A stretch of DNA of 64,000 bases from Azoarcus sp. (lineage in GTDB: Bacteria > Pseudomonadota > Gammaproteobacteria > Burkholderiales > Rhodocyclaceae): positions 1 to 64,000 of the forward strand of contig JAUVVG010000008.1 of the NCBI GenBank assembly GCA_030604735.1, in the 5' to 3' direction. This document shows positions 25,193 through 36,516 of this stretch, one piece after another. The notes under the pieces were generated by a model. That model made no database searches. It worked only from the letters and a program-made list of their open reading frames with translations, and was not told the origin of the DNA. The position numbers and the translations under genes are program-made. The first letter of the stretch is position 1, and the number at the start of each line of letters is the position of its first letter.

Positions 25193-27112
25193 TCAATGAA
25201 GAGCATTGTATATCTGTTCCGCCAGTTTTCGGCTGATGCCATCGACCCGGCATAAATCCTCGACCGTGGCGGCGCGCACCCCATCCAGCCCGCCGAAGGT
25301 CGCCAACAGACTCCGCCGGCGTACCCCGCCCACGCCGGGGATGTCTTCCAGCCGCGAGCCGACCCGGGTCTTGGCCCGCTTGGCGCGATGGCCAGTGATC
25401 GCGAACCGGTGCGCCTCGTCACGAATCTCCTGGATCAGATGGAGCGCGGCATCCTCGCTGGCCAGGTGCAAGGGCGCGCGGCCATCCGAAAAGATCAGGG
25501 ACTCCAGGCCCGGTTTGCGCCCCTCGCCCTTGGCGACACCGATCATCATGACCGACTCCAGGCCGACCTCGGCGAGGATCGCCCGCGCGGCGCTGACCTG
25601 TCCCTTGCCGCCATCGATCAGGATCAAGTCCGGGCAGACACCGTCCCCGGCCGCGACCTTTCCGTAGCGACGCTCCAGTACCTGCCGCATCGCGGCGAAA
25701 TCGTCGCCACCGGTGATACCGGTGATGTTGTAGCGCCGGTACTCGGCCTTCTTCATCGTACCGTTCTCGCACACGACGCAGGAGGCGACGGTCGCCTCGC
25801 CCATGGTGTGGCTGATGTCGAAACATTCGATACGATTCGGTGACTCGGGCAGATCGAGTGCCTCGCTCAAAGCCGCCAGTCTGGCTTCGATCCGGCCGGT
25901 ATCGCGTTGGCGCGACTGGATCGCGAGCCTGGCGTTGCCAACCGCCATCTCCATCCAGGCCTTCTCGGCGGTGAAGCGCGGCCCGACCACCGGACAGGGT
26001 TTGTCGGTGATGTCGGCCATCACCGACCGCGCCGGTTCGGGTGGCAGGTTGATCAGCATCCGGGCCGGAACCGGGTGATCGCGGTAATGCTGCTCGATGA
26101 AGGCAAGCAGCCCATCGACCGCGCCGCAGCTGGCCGCCGCACTCGGAAACTGCGGGCGATCGCCGAGGTGGCGGCCGCCCCGAACCATCGCGATATTGAC
26201 GCAGACCAGTCCGCCCTCCTCGACCGCGGCGATGATGTCTACATCCTCCTCCTTGCCGCTGTCGACGAACTGGCGGTGCAGTACTGCCTGCAACACCCGG
26301 ACCTGGTCGCGGCAGGCGGCCGCTTCCTCGAACGCGAGCCGCTCGGCCGCAGCATGCATTCTGGTGGTGATGTCGTCGATGACCTCGTTGGCGCTGCCTT
26401 CGAGAAAACGCGCCGCGAGCTTCACGTCGGCGGCATAGGCATCCTGTTCGATGAAGCCGACACAGGGGGCGGTACAACGCTTGATCTGGTACAGCAGACA
26501 AGGCCGCGAGCGGTTCTGGAACACGGAGTTCTCGCAGGTGCGCAATCTGAAGGTCTTCTGCAGCAGGTGAATGCTCTCACGCACCGCGCCGGCATTCGGA
26601 AACGGTCCGAAGTAACGTGCGCCCTTGGCGAAGGCACCGCGGTGATAGGCCAGGCGCGCAAAGGCGTCGCCACTGAGGGCAATGTAGGGATAGGATTTGT
26701 CGTCGCGAAAAAGAATGTTGTAACGCGGCGCGAGACTCTTGATCAGGTTGTTCTCGACGATCAGCGCCTCGGCCTCCGAGCGGGTCGGTGTGACGTCGAC
26801 CCGGACGATTTGCGCGACCATCATCGCGATCCGCGGACTCGGTTGGGTGCGCTGGAAATAGCTCGACACCCGGCGCTTGAGATTCTTGGCCTTGCCGACG
26901 TAAAGCACCCGGTCTTCCGCGCCGATCATGCGATAGACGCCGGGCTCTTCCGGCACGGTTTTCAGGAAGCTACGCGCGTCGAAGGCGACATCGTTCGCGG
27001 TCGGCCGATCCTGCATTTCCGGTTCACACGGCGCGTCCGAGGCGCCTTGCCCCTCGGGTACGCCCTCGGCATCCACCTTTCCCTCTACACCCGACGGGTC
27101 CGGCTCGCTCAT
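25193..27112 (-). CDS. uvrC: Excinuclease ABC subunit C
   Basis: A 639-residue nuclease that makes both incisions around a DNA lesion after UvrA/UvrB recognition. The N-terminal GIY-YIG domain (PGVYRMIGAEDRVLYVGKAK, about 57-76) makes the 3' cut. The UVR motif for UvrB binding follows at about 245-275, then the RNase H-like endonuclease (ECFDISHTMGEATVASCVV and LILIDGGKGQVSAA) for the 5' cut. A tandem helix-hairpin-helix ends the protein (LEDIPGVGGVRRRSLLATFG). It has a 48-residue acidic, low-complexity N-terminal extension before the GIY-YIG domain; the ATG at 27112 has AGGAA upstream, so the extension is probably real. Confidence 0.95.
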   Translation of the reverse strand: MSEPDPSGVEGKVDAEGVPEGQGASDAPCEPEMQDRPTANDVAFDARSFLKTVPEEPGVYRMIGAEDRVLYVGKAKNLKRRVSSYFQRTQPSPRIAMMVAQIVRVDVTPTRSEAEALIVENNLIKSLAPRYNILFRDDKSYPYIALSGDAFARLAYHRGAFAKGARYFGPFPNAGAVRESIHLLQKTFRLRTCENSVFQNRSRPCLLYQIKRCTAPCVGFIEQDAYAADVKLAARFLEGSANEVIDDITTRMHAAAERLAFEEAAACRDQVRVLQAVLHRQFVDSGKEEDVDIIAAVEEGGLVCVNIAMVRGGRHLGDRPQFPSAAASCGAVDGLLAFIEQHYRDHPVPARMLINLPPEPARSVMADITDKPCPVVGPRFTAEKAWMEMAVGNARLAIQSRQRDTGRIEARLAALSEALDLPESPNRIECFDISHTMGEATVASCVVCENGTMKKAEYRRYNITGITGGDDFAAMRQVLERRYGKVAAGDGVCPDLILIDGGKGQVSAARAILAEVGLESVMMIGVAKGEGRKPGLESLIFSDGRAPLHLASEDAALHLIQEIRDEAHRFAITGHRAKRAKTRVGSRLEDIPGVGGVRRRSLLATFGGLDGVRAATVEDLCRVDGISRKLAEQIYNALH

Positions 27113-27149
27113 CGGACTGGTTTCCTGAAATTCACGCGCACACCGGGAA

Positions 27150-28247
27150 TCAGCCGACGTCGGTCAAGGCCCGCACCGTGTCGCGCGCTTCGCGATAGGC
27201 CGGGTCGAGTTCCAGCGCGTAGGGGTCGGCAAAGCGTCCGCCTGACCGGTTGGCCACCAGCGCGCCGATGCGGCGACGGCTCGCGTCGGTGACTTCCGGC
27301 GCCCAACGATCGAGGAGATCGGCGGCGAGGTCGGGGCGGTTGCAGACCAGCACCATGTCGCAGCCGGCGGCGTGGGCGGCACGCGAGCGGGCGACGATGT
27401 CGCCGACCACGGTCGCGCCTTCCATGGTCAGGTCGTCGCTGAAGATCACCCCATCGAAACCGAGTCGGCCGCGCAACACGTCCTGCAGCCAGAAGCGGGA
27501 AAACCCTGCCGGCTGCGGATCGATGTTTTCGAAGATCACATGCGCCGGCATCACCCCAGACAGCTGTCGCATCAGGCGATGGCGATACGGTGCGATGTCC
27601 TCCGACCAGACCGCTTCGAAAGTGCGGGAATCGACCGGGATCTGCACATGGGAGTCGGCCTCGATGAAGCCGTGCCCCGGAAAATGCTTGCCGACGCAAC
27701 CCATCCCCGCCTCGGCCATGCCGGCGGCCAGCGCCGCGGCGAGCGAAGCGACCACTTGCGGATCGCGATGGAAGGCCCGGTCACCGATCACGCTGCTGAC
27801 CCCGTAGTCGAGATCGAGCACCGGCGTGAAACTCAGGTCGACGCCGTGCGCGAGCAACTCGGCGGCCAGCACGAAACCGACCGTGCGCGCCGCATCGAGC
27901 GCAGCGACATGGTCCTTTTCCCACAATGAGCCGAGCCTACGCATCGCGGGCAAGGGCGTGAAACCGTCGCCGCGAAAGCGCTGCACCCGTCCGCCCTCGT
28001 GGTCGACCGTGATCACCAGGGCCGGATCGCGCAGCGCACGGATCGCTGAAGTCAGCGCCAGCAATTGTTCCGAATCGCGGAAGTTGCGCTTGAACAGGAT
28101 CACGCCCCCGACCAGCGGATCGCACAGTCGCTCGCGCTCCTCACCCGACAACTCGATGCCGGCGACGTCCAGCATCACCGGCCCGCGCGGAAATCGGACC
28201 GGCGTTCGCACCGGCCTGTCCGCACCGGTCATTGCATCTTGATTCAT
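27150..28247 (-). CDS. nagZ: Beta-N-acetylhexosaminidase (muropeptide recycling)
   Basis: A 365-residue cytoplasmic family 3 glycoside hydrolase that removes GlcNAc from recycled anhydromuropeptides. The NagZ signature KHFPGHGFIEADSH (general acid/base His and Asp) lies near residue 183, and the nucleophile is the Asp in FSDDLTMEGA. No signal peptide is present. The ATG at 28247 overlaps the acpS stop (TGATG); a TTG one codon earlier is less likely. Position at the end of the lepA-acpS cluster is typical of betaproteobacteria. Confidence 0.94.
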   Translation of the reverse strand: MNQDAMTGADRPVRTPVRFPRGPVMLDVAGIELSGEERERLCDPLVGGVILFKRNFRDSEQLLALTSAIRALRDPALVITVDHEGGRVQRFRGDGFTPLPAMRRLGSLWEKDHVAALDAARTVGFVLAAELLAHGVDLSFTPVLDLDYGVSSVIGDRAFHRDPQVVASLAAALAAGMAEAGMGCVGKHFPGHGFIEADSHVQIPVDSRTFEAVWSEDIAPYRHRLMRQLSGVMPAHVIFENIDPQPAGFSRFWLQDVLRGRLGFDGVIFSDDLTMEGATVVGDIVARSRAAHAAGCDMVLVCNRPDLAADLLDRWAPEVTDASRRRIGALVANRSGGRFADPYALELDPAYREARDTVRALTDVG

Positions 28248-28633
28248 CAACGGATCTCGCTTTCGATCACCGCGAAGGCGACCACATAATCATTCTCGTC
28301 CGACAGGCTGAGATGGGCGCGCAGCCCGTGTTGCAGCATGTATTCGGCGAGCGTGTCCGAATACCGGTAAAGGGGTTTCCCGAGCGCATCATGGTCGATC
28401 GCCATCGCATGCAGCGTCGCGGGCACGGCCACGCCTGTCCCAAGCGCCTTGCCGAAGGCTTCCTTGGCCGCAAACCGTTTGGCGAGAAAACGCGCTGGGT
28501 CGCGGTGCGCTTGGAACGCATCGCGCTCGGCCCCTTCTGCCAAGATGCGGTGGGCGAAGCGGGCCCCATGCCGCGCCAGCGAGGCGCTGACCCGGTCGAT
28601 GCGGACGATGTCGGTGCCGATGCCGTGGATCAT
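28247..28633 (-). CDS. acpS: Holo-[acyl-carrier-protein] synthase
   Basis: A 128-residue phosphopantetheinyl transferase that activates AcpP by transferring 4'-phosphopantetheine from CoA to its serine. The two family motifs are present: GIGTDIVRIDR at the N-terminus (Mg-binding Asp) and RFAAKEAFGKALGTG near 53-67 (Glu/Lys). The start at 28633 gives the normal family length; the open frame extends upstream but that part is not AcpS-like. It lies 23 bases after pdxJ and overlaps nagZ. Confidence 0.94.
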   Translation of the reverse strand: MIHGIGTDIVRIDRVSASLARHGARFAHRILAEGAERDAFQAHRDPARFLAKRFAAKEAFGKALGTGVAVPATLHAMAIDHDALGKPLYRYSDTLAEYMLQHGLRAHLSLSDENDYVVAFAVIESEIR

Positions 28634-28656
28634 GCGGTCTGGACAGGACGGTCGCG

Positions 28657-29412
28657 TCAGGCGCTGGCCGCTGCTGCCTCGCGCATCAGGCGTTTCATCC
28701 CGGCCACCGCCTCGCGCATGCCGACGAAGACCGCACGGCTGACGATCGCATGCCCGATGTGGAGTTCGCGTATGCCCGGCAAGGCCGCGATCGGCTGGAC
28801 GTTGTAGTAGTTGAGCGCATGGCCGGCATTGAAGCGCATGCCAAGGCCGCGAATGGCCTCGCCGGCCTCGCGGATCCTGGCCAGCTCCACCTGAACCGCG
28901 GCGGACTCCACATCCCGTCCGGCGGCATGAAAGGCATGGGCATAGGGCCCGGTATGCACCTCGCACACCTTCGCACCGACCCGCACCGCGGCCTCGATCT
29001 GGGCGACCTCAGCGTCGATGAACACGCTGGTGACAATACCGGCTCCGGCCAGTCGCGCCACGATCTCGCGGATGCGTGCCTCCTGCCCGACGATGTCCAG
29101 CCCACCTTCGGTGGTGACTTCCTGGCGCCCCTCTGGCACCAGCATCGCCATCTGCGGACGGGTGGCGCACGCGATCGCGACCATTTCGTCCGAGGCCGCC
29201 ATCTCGAGGTTGAGCTTGACCTGGGTCAGCTCGCTCAAACGGCGCACGTCCTCGTCGCAGATATGGCGGCGATCCTCGCGCAGATGAACGGTGATGCCGT
29301 CCGCCCCGCCCAGATGCGACTCGACCGCGGCCCATACCGGGTCCGGCTCCCAGGTTCGCCGCGCCTGACGCAGGGTCGCGACATGGTCGATATTCACGCC
29401 GAGTTCGATCAT
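28657..29412 (-). CDS. pdxJ: Pyridoxine 5'-phosphate synthase
   Basis: A 251-residue TIM-barrel enzyme that condenses 1-deoxyxylulose 5-phosphate with 3-amino-2-oxopropyl phosphate to pyridoxine 5'-phosphate. Typical segments are [41 protein letters not shown] and the phosphate loop [15 protein letters not shown]. The ATG overlaps the recO stop by four bases. The recO-pdxJ-acpS order is conserved in beta- and gammaproteobacteria. Confidence 0.96.
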   Translation of the reverse strand: MIELGVNIDHVATLRQARRTWEPDPVWAAVESHLGGADGITVHLREDRRHICDEDVRRLSELTQVKLNLEMAASDEMVAIACATRPQMAMLVPEGRQEVTTEGGLDIVGQEARIREIVARLAGAGIVTSVFIDAEVAQIEAAVRVGAKVCEVHTGPYAHAFHAAGRDVESAAVQVELARIREAGEAIRGLGMRFNAGHALNYYNVQPIAALPGIRELHIGHAIVSRAVFVGMREAVAGMKRLMREAAAASA

Positions 29413-30137
29413 AGTTCCTGCAACTCCTTGAGCACCCGGCGCGACTGCAAAGGCTGGCCGCCCAGGTAATGATTGATCAGCACGCGCAGCAACTGCTTGC
29501 TCTGCGCGGCGGTTTCGGGTCGTTCGAATTCTCCCTGCGCCATGTCGAGCAAGGTCCGACCGCTGAGCACCGGTGCCTCGGCATCACCCGCGGCGGCGGT
29601 CACCGGGGTCGGACCCTGCTCGATTATATAGACGTAGCTGCGCTCGGGCTCGATCGCCTCCCCCGAGGCGGCATCGTGCGCCAGACCGACGCCATAGCCG
29701 AGTTCCCGCAACAGGGCGAGTTCGAAGCGTCGCAATACCGGCGCCAGCGGCATCTGGCGCGCCAGGGCGAGCAGCGCCGCGCGGTAGTCGTCGAACAGGG
29801 CGGGATGGGGATCCTCGCGCGCGCACAGCTTCACCACCAACTCGTTCAGGTAATAGCCGCACAGCAGGGCGCGACCGGACAGCAAGGGCAGCCCGCCCTG
29901 CCACTCGGCCCGGACCAGGGTCTTGACCTCACCCCCGCCCGACCAGTCGATCAACAAGGGCTGGAACGCCATCAACACCCCACGCAAGGCCGACATCGGT
30001 CGGCGCGCACCCTTGGCCACCATCGCCAGCCGACCATGGTCGCGCGACAAGGCCTCGACGATCAGGCTGGTTTCCCGCCAGGGATAGGTATGCAGGACGA
30101 AACCCGGCTGCTGGTCTACCCGTTGCTTTTGTCTCAT
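29409..30137 (-). CDS. recO: DNA repair protein RecO
   Basis: A 242-residue protein that helps RecR load RecA on SSB-coated DNA. The N-terminal OB fold begins [20 protein letters not shown], and the middle helical domain contains [18 protein letters not shown] and [15 protein letters not shown]. The Cys zinc site of some RecO proteins is absent. The C-terminal [17 protein letters not shown] is usual. It starts 21 bases after era and overlaps pdxJ. Confidence 0.93.
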   Translation of the reverse strand: MRQKQRVDQQPGFVLHTYPWRETSLIVEALSRDHGRLAMVAKGARRPMSALRGVLMAFQPLLIDWSGGGEVKTLVRAEWQGGLPLLSGRALLCGYYLNELVVKLCAREDPHPALFDDYRAALLALARQMPLAPVLRRFELALLRELGYGVGLAHDAASGEAIEPERSYVYIIEQGPTPVTAAAGDAEAPVLSGRTLLDMAQGEFERPETAAQSKQLLRVLINHYLGGQPLQSRRVLKELQEL

Positions 30138-30158
30138 GGCGGACGCAGCGGCGTGCGC

Positions 30159-31076
30159 TCAGTCGTATCCGAGGCTCTTCAGCGCGCGCTCGTCGTCGGC
30201 CCAGCCGCTCTTGACCTTCACCCACACCTCGAGATAGACCTTGCCGTCGAAAAGCTTCTCCAGCTCGACCCTGGCCTCGGACGAAATCCGCTTCAATTGT
30301 TCGCCATTACGGCCGATCACGATGCCCTTGTGGCTGGCCCGATCGACGATCACCGCAGCGAAGATCCGCCTGAGATTGCCGACCGTTTCGAACTTCTCTA
30401 TCTCGACCGTCATGCCGTAGGGCAACTCGTCCCCCAGCAGGCGGAACAACTTCTCGCGCAGAAACTCCGAAGCGAGGAATCGCTCGCTGCGATCGGTAAT
30501 GTCGTCCGGACCGAATATCGGCTCGCCGACCGGCAATAGCGGCTTGGCGGCCTTGACCAACTGGTCGACGTTCTGTCCTTTCTCGGCACTCAGGGGCACG
30601 ATCTCGGCAAACGGGAACACCCCGCTCATCTCTCCGATGAAGGGCAGCAGACGGCTCTTGTCATCCAGCCGGTCCACCTTGTTGATCACCAGCACCACCT
30701 TGGCGTCCGCCGGCAACACCTGCAGCACCTTGCGGTCGTCGTCACCGAAACGCCCGGCCTCGATCACGAAGAACACCAGGTCGACCTCGGCGAGCGCCTG
30801 GGTGACGCTGCGGTTCATGTTGCGGTTGAGCGCGTTGCGGTGCTTGGTCTGGAAACCCGGCGTATCGACGAACACGAACTGGGCATCCTCCTGTGACAGG
30901 ATGCCGGTCACGCGATGGCGGGTGGTCTGGGCCTTGCGCGACACGATGCTGATCTTCTGTCCGATCATCCTGTTCAGCAGTGTCGACTTGCCGACGTTGG
31001 GACGACCGACGATGGCGACGAAACCGGTACGGAAAGGGGCGTCCTGTCCGGGCGTCGCCGGGGATTCAGAAATCAT
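30159..31076 (-). CDS. era: GTPase Era
   Basis: A 305-residue essential GTPase that binds 16S rRNA near its 3' end during 30S assembly. G-domain motifs are GRPNVGKST (G1), the switch with TTRHRVTG (G2), DTPG (G3), NKVD (G4) and the SAEKG loop (G5). A C-terminal KH domain follows ([22 protein letters not shown]) with the GxxG loop intact. The start overlaps the rnc stop by four bases, as in the classic rnc-era operon. Confidence 0.97.
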   Translation of the reverse strand: MISESPATPGQDAPFRTGFVAIVGRPNVGKSTLLNRMIGQKISIVSRKAQTTRHRVTGILSQEDAQFVFVDTPGFQTKHRNALNRNMNRSVTQALAEVDLVFFVIEAGRFGDDDRKVLQVLPADAKVVLVINKVDRLDDKSRLLPFIGEMSGVFPFAEIVPLSAEKGQNVDQLVKAAKPLLPVGEPIFGPDDITDRSERFLASEFLREKLFRLLGDELPYGMTVEIEKFETVGNLRRIFAAVIVDRASHKGIVIGRNGEQLKRISSEARVELEKLFDGKVYLEVWVKVKSGWADDERALKSLGYD

Positions 31077-31750
31077 GTGTTCCTCAATTCATCCAGTGCG
31101 AGTCGTGCCGATTGCTGCTCGGCCGCCCGCCGGCTCGGTCCTCGTCCGACGGCGGTTACCGCTAGACTGTCGACAACGCAGCGCACCTCGAATTCCTGTG
31201 CATGCGCTTCGCCATGCACCTTGACTGTCTGATAACTGGGCAAGGGCAAGCGCCTGGCCTGGAGCAGTTCCTGCAACTCGGTCTTGGGGTCCTTCTGCGC
31301 CACGCCGGGATCGATCTCGGCAATCATGGTCGCATACAGCCGGTCGATCACCGCCTTGACGGCATCGAAACCTCCGTCCAGAAACACGGCTGCAAACACC
31401 GCCTCGAGCGCATCCGCCTGTATCGAGGGGCGTCGATGGCCCCCGCTCTTCAGTTCGCCCTCGCCCAGACGCAATTGATGACCCAAGTCCAGCGTGAGGG
31501 CCACACGATGCAGGCCCTCCTGCCGCACCAGCGAGGCACGCAGGCGAGACAGTTCGCCTTCCCGGAGTTCGCCGAAACGGTCGAACAGCGCGATCGCGAT
31601 CACGCAGTTCAGGATGCTGTCACCGAGAAACTCGAGGCGCTCGTTGTTCGGCAAGCCGAAGCTGCGATGGGTCAGTGCCTGCTCCAGCAGTGCCGGCTGT
31701 TTGAAGTCATAGCCGAGACGCCGTTGCAGGCGATCCGGGTCAGCAACCAC
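31073..31750 (-). CDS. rnc: Ribonuclease III
   Basis: A 225-residue double-strand-specific RNase that processes rRNA precursors and structured mRNAs. The signature [12 protein letters not shown] is at about 36-47 and the second catalytic Asp/Glu pair in [14 protein letters not shown]. The dsRNA-binding domain covers about 150-223. It starts at GTG (31750), overlapping the DUF4845 stop by one base (TAGTG). In E. coli, RNase III cleaves its own leader; no comparable leader is obvious here because the gene is internal to an operon. Confidence 0.96.
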   Translation of the reverse strand: MVADPDRLQRRLGYDFKQPALLEQALTHRSFGLPNNERLEFLGDSILNCVIAIALFDRFGELREGELSRLRASLVRQEGLHRVALTLDLGHQLRLGEGELKSGGHRRPSIQADALEAVFAAVFLDGGFDAVKAVIDRLYATMIAEIDPGVAQKDPKTELQELLQARRLPLPSYQTVKVHGEAHAQEFEVRCVVDSLAVTAVGRGPSRRAAEQQSARLALDELRNT

Positions 31751-32109
31751 TAGCGCCCCGCAGACGATGCGCGAAAATCGAACAACAGACTGACGTTGCC
31801 TGCGATCGGCACCTTGCGCTCGTATTCGACGTCGACCACCACCTTGCCGCCCTGCTTGTAGATATCCAGGTCGGCGCCGCGCACGGTGGAGACGTCATCG
31901 ATCTGGGCACGCCGATCGAAGCTGCGCCGAATCTCGGGCAGCGAGGCACCGTTATCGCCCTCCTCGGCCAAGAGCTTGACGATACGCTTGACCGCCAGGT
32001 ACTCATTCACCGCCGGCACCGAGCGGAAACCCACCAGCAGCACGAATGCGAGCAAGCCGCCGACGATCAGCAGGCCGATCAGACTCAGCCCCTGCTGATC
32101 CTTCTTCAT
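31750..32109 (-). CDS. DUF4845 domain protein
   Basis: A 119-residue membrane-anchored protein of unknown function, found between lepB and rnc in many beta- and gammaproteobacteria. A pilin-like N-terminus (MKKDQQGLSLIGLLIVGGLL) gives one membrane helix at about 8-30, followed by a periplasmic-facing domain of about 85 residues. The start at 32109 gives the family N-terminus; no strong ribosome site is seen, but the gap to lepB is only 14 bases. Confidence 0.85.
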   Translation of the reverse strand: MKKDQQGLSLIGLLIVGGLLAFVLLVGFRSVPAVNEYLAVKRIVKLLAEEGDNGASLPEIRRSFDRRAQIDDVSTVRGADLDIYKQGGKVVVDVEYERKVPIAGNVSLLFDFRASSAGR

Positions 32110-32123
32110 GCGAATCCAAGTGC

Positions 32124-32900
32124 TCAATGGAAACCTCCCACGCGTTTCATGTCGCTGAAATTGAACCAGATGAAAAAGGCGCGACCGACGATGTTCTCGT
32201 CCGGCACGAAACCCCACACCCGGCTGTCACTGCTGGCATCACGGTTGTCGCCCATCACGAAGTAATGACCTTCCGGTACGGTACAAGTCACGCCGGACGT
32301 AGTATAGGTGCAGTTTTCACGATAAGGAAAATTCAGCACCTGCGGGATGAAAGGGGGCACATCCCGCTCTATCAGGACCTTGTGCGACAGTTCGCCCAGC
32401 ACTTCGGAATACTGCGGCGAGTAATAGAGCCGGTCCGGGTGCAGGTAGTCGTCTATCGGGGTCAGTTCGACGGCCTCGCCATTGATGCGCAACCGCTTGT
32501 TCAGATACTCGACCCGGTCGCCCGGCAGTCCGACCACGCGCTTGATGTAATCCAGCGACGGATCGGCCGGGTAGCGGAACACCATGACATCGCCACGTGA
32601 GGGGTCGTTGATGTCCAGTACCTTCTTGTTGATCACCGGCAGGCGGATACCGTAGGTCCATTTGTTGACCAGGATGAAATCGCCGACGACCAGGGTCGGG
32701 ATCATAGAGCCGGAAGGGATCTTGAACGGCTCGACCACGAAGGAACGCAAACCGAACACGATCACGATGACCGGGAAGAAGCTGGCACCGTACTCGACCC
32801 ACCATGGCGCAGGCGCACCGGGCGTCCGCTTCTTGCGGGCGTGGAAGCGATCGAACGACCACAGCACGCCGGTGATGACGAGCAACACGAAAAGGATCAA
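32124..32900 (-). CDS. lepB: Signal peptidase I
   Basis: A 258-residue inner-membrane serine protease that removes signal peptides from Sec and Tat substrates. The catalytic dyad is the Ser in IPSGSMIPTL and the Lys in YIKRVVGLPGD; the later GDNRDASSDSR box is also typical. Two N-terminal membrane segments (about 1-16 and 37-55) are present. The only usable start is TTG at 32900: family members usually begin M-N-F-A-L-I-L, but here the codon before NFALIL is GGG rather than ATG. Confidence 0.94.
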   Translation of the reverse strand: MILFVLLVITGVLWSFDRFHARKKRTPGAPAPWWVEYGASFFPVIVIVFGLRSFVVEPFKIPSGSMIPTLVVGDFILVNKWTYGIRLPVINKKVLDINDPSRGDVMVFRYPADPSLDYIKRVVGLPGDRVEYLNKRLRINGEAVELTPIDDYLHPDRLYYSPQYSEVLGELSHKVLIERDVPPFIPQVLNFPYRENCTYTTSGVTCTVPEGHYFVMGDNRDASSDSRVWGFVPDENIVGRAFFIWFNFSDMKRVGGFH

Positions 32901-32995
32901 CGCAAAATTCCCGACAACTCCGCTGGCGATTCGGGGTGGGGCATTGCTGGCCCGAACGCCCCTCGCCTTTCACCTGGCGACGGGACGATCCGGGA

Positions 32996-34792
<1,797 letters not shown>

Positions 34793-34800
34793 CTGACTGC

Positions 34801-34825
34801 AAAAAAAAAGGTGCCAAACGACACC
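34801..34825 (-). terminator. Intrinsic terminator between grx and lepA
   Basis: GGTGTC-GTTT-GGCACC (arms of six with one G-T pair) followed by T9. It lies entirely between the glutaredoxin gene and the lepA start. It probably separates the sigma-E operon from the lepA operon, or attenuates read-through. Confidence 0.85.
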
Positions 34826-34846
34826 CGGGGTGGAAGGTTGGTTGCT

Positions 34847-35113
34847 CTAAGAGGCGGATTTTAACGGAAAACGGCTGCAATAGGCACGCACCGCCGCCTC
34901 GTCCAGATGGTAATGGCACAATTCGGTCTCGCCCGCCAGTAGCACCGGCACGAGTTCGTCCCAGCGGGCTTCGAGCGCAGGATCCTGATCGACGTCCAGC
35001 ACTTGGATCTCCCAGCCATACTCGGCCGCGATCGGCTCGAGTTGTGCCACCAGGTCGTGGCACAGATGACACCATTCCCGGCTCATCACGGTGAAGGTCC
35101 GATCCGTACTCAT
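34847..35113 (-). CDS. Glutaredoxin-like (DUF836) protein
   Basis: An 88-residue thioredoxin-fold protein with an active-site CHLC (REWCHLCHDL, Cys15-Cys18), a conserved cis-Pro region (LVPVLLAG) and a second Cys in the C-terminal helix. Members of this group sit next to mucD/lepA in many proteobacteria and are thought to act as small disulfide reductases. Its ATG overlaps the mucD stop by four bases, so it belongs to the sigma-E operon. Its precise partner is unknown. Confidence 0.85.
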   Translation of the reverse strand: MSTDRTFTVMSREWCHLCHDLVAQLEPIAAEYGWEIQVLDVDQDPALEARWDELVPVLLAGETELCHYHLDEAAVRAYCSRFPLKSAS

Positions 35114-36516
35114 TCGCCGGCCTGCAAGCTGACGAAGGAGGTCTGCTCGCCACGTCCGATCAGCAATGTCACGGTCTGTCCCGGCGCGATGTCGGACACA
35201 ATCGCATCGAACTGCGCCAGCGTGTTCAAACGTGTCTGGCGACCGGCTACGACGATCGCCACGATACGATCACCTTGCTGCAGGTCGGCCCGCGCCGCCA
35301 CGCCTTCGGTACGCAGCACGACCAGACCATCGGCCGGCGCTTGCGGCTCACCCAGCACCAGGCCCAGCTTGTTCGCGGCCGGCGCAGGGACTGCCGCCCG
35401 GCGGGAATCCGAGGGCGGGGCGTCCTGCCATTCGCCCAGCGTGAGCTCGATCGGCTGGTTCCTGCCACCCCGCACCACGTCGATCACGACGCGCGCACCG
35501 GGCCGGCCGGCCGATACGATCAGCGGCAGTTCGGTCGAGGACGCTACCTTTTTGCCATCGAAAGCCACGATGACGTCACCGACCTCGATACCGGCCTGGG
35601 CCGCCGGTCCGTCGGGTTCGACCCCACTGACCAGTGCGCCATCGGCGTGATCGAGACCGAAACTCTCGGCCAACGACCTGGTGAGCTCCTGCACCGCGAC
35701 CCCGATGCGCCCTCGCTGCACCTTGCCGGTACTGCGCAACTGGGCCTGGATGTCCATCGCCACATCGATCGGGATCGCGAAGGACAAGCCCATGAAACCG
35801 CCGGTCTGACTATAGATCTGCGAATTGACGCCAACCACTTCCCCTCTCAGGTTAAACAGAGGCCCACCCGAGTTACCCGGATTGATCGCGACATCGGTCT
35901 GGATGAAGGGCACGAAGTTCTCGTCCGGCAGCGTGCGCCCTTTCGCACTGACGATTCCGGCGGTGACGCTCTGATCGAATCCGAACGGTGAGCCGATGGC
36001 AAGCACCCACTCACCGACCTTCAGGCGATCCGGATCACCAATGGTCACTTTTGGCAAATCCTGAGCCTCGATCCGGATCACGGCGACGTCGCTACGCGGG
36101 TCGGTGCCTATCACACTCGCCGAAAACTCGCGCTTGTCCGCAAGCCGGACCACGATCTCGTCGGCGCCCTCGATCACGTGGGCATTGGTCAGAATGTAGC
36201 CGTCATCGCTGATGATGAAGCCGGAACCGAGCGAACGCCCCTCTGGACCAAGTCGCGGCGTTTCTGGAAGTCCCGGAATGAAGCGGCGAAAGAGGTCGTA
36301 CATCGGATCGCCTTCTTCCAGCCCCGGGATGGCAGGCAGCACAGGCAGCCCCGAAGGTGCAGACTGGGTGGTGCTGATATTGACCACCGCACCCCGCTGC
36401 TGCTCGACCAGAACAGTGAAGTCCGGGAGCGAAGCCTGCGCGACTGACAGAGAAAACGCGATCCACAAAAAGCACGCCGGCACGATGAGCCGGAACTTGC
36501 ACAAGGCAATCTTCAT
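35110..36516 (-). CDS. mucD: Periplasmic DegP/MucD-type serine protease
   Basis: A 468-residue HtrA-family protease. A Sec signal peptide covers about 1-28 (ending SVAQA). The catalytic triad is His113 (TNAHVIEG), Asp143 (RSDVAVIRI) and Ser216 (NPGNSGGPL). Two PDZ domains follow, at about 265-360 and 375-465, the second more diverged. It degrades misfolded envelope proteins and belongs to the rpoE operon, so it is expected to be induced by envelope stress. It overlaps both neighbours by ATGA. Confidence 0.95.
   Translation of the reverse strand: MKIALCKFRLIVPACFLWIAFSLSVAQASLPDFTVLVEQQRGAVVNISTTQSAPSGLPVLPAIPGLEEGDPMYDLFRRFIPGLPETPRLGPEGRSLGSGFIISDDGYILTNAHVIEGADEIVVRLADKREFSASVIGTDPRSDVAVIRIEAQDLPKVTIGDPDRLKVGEWVLAIGSPFGFDQSVTAGIVSAKGRTLPDENFVPFIQTDVAINPGNSGGPLFNLRGEVVGVNSQIYSQTGGFMGLSFAIPIDVAMDIQAQLRSTGKVQRGRIGVAVQELTRSLAESFGLDHADGALVSGVEPDGPAAQAGIEVGDVIVAFDGKKVASSTELPLIVSAGRPGARVVIDVVRGGRNQPIELTLGEWQDAPPSDSRRAAVPAPAANKLGLVLGEPQAPADGLVVLRTEGVAARADLQQGDRIVAIVVAGRQTRLNTLAQFDAIVSDIAPGQTVTLLIGRGEQTSFVSLQAGE

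Noticed and set aside
25907-27292. 461-residue frame opposite uvrC and the nagZ end
   Set aside because: An antisense shadow of uvrC with no family resemblance; the minus-strand genes here are unambiguous.
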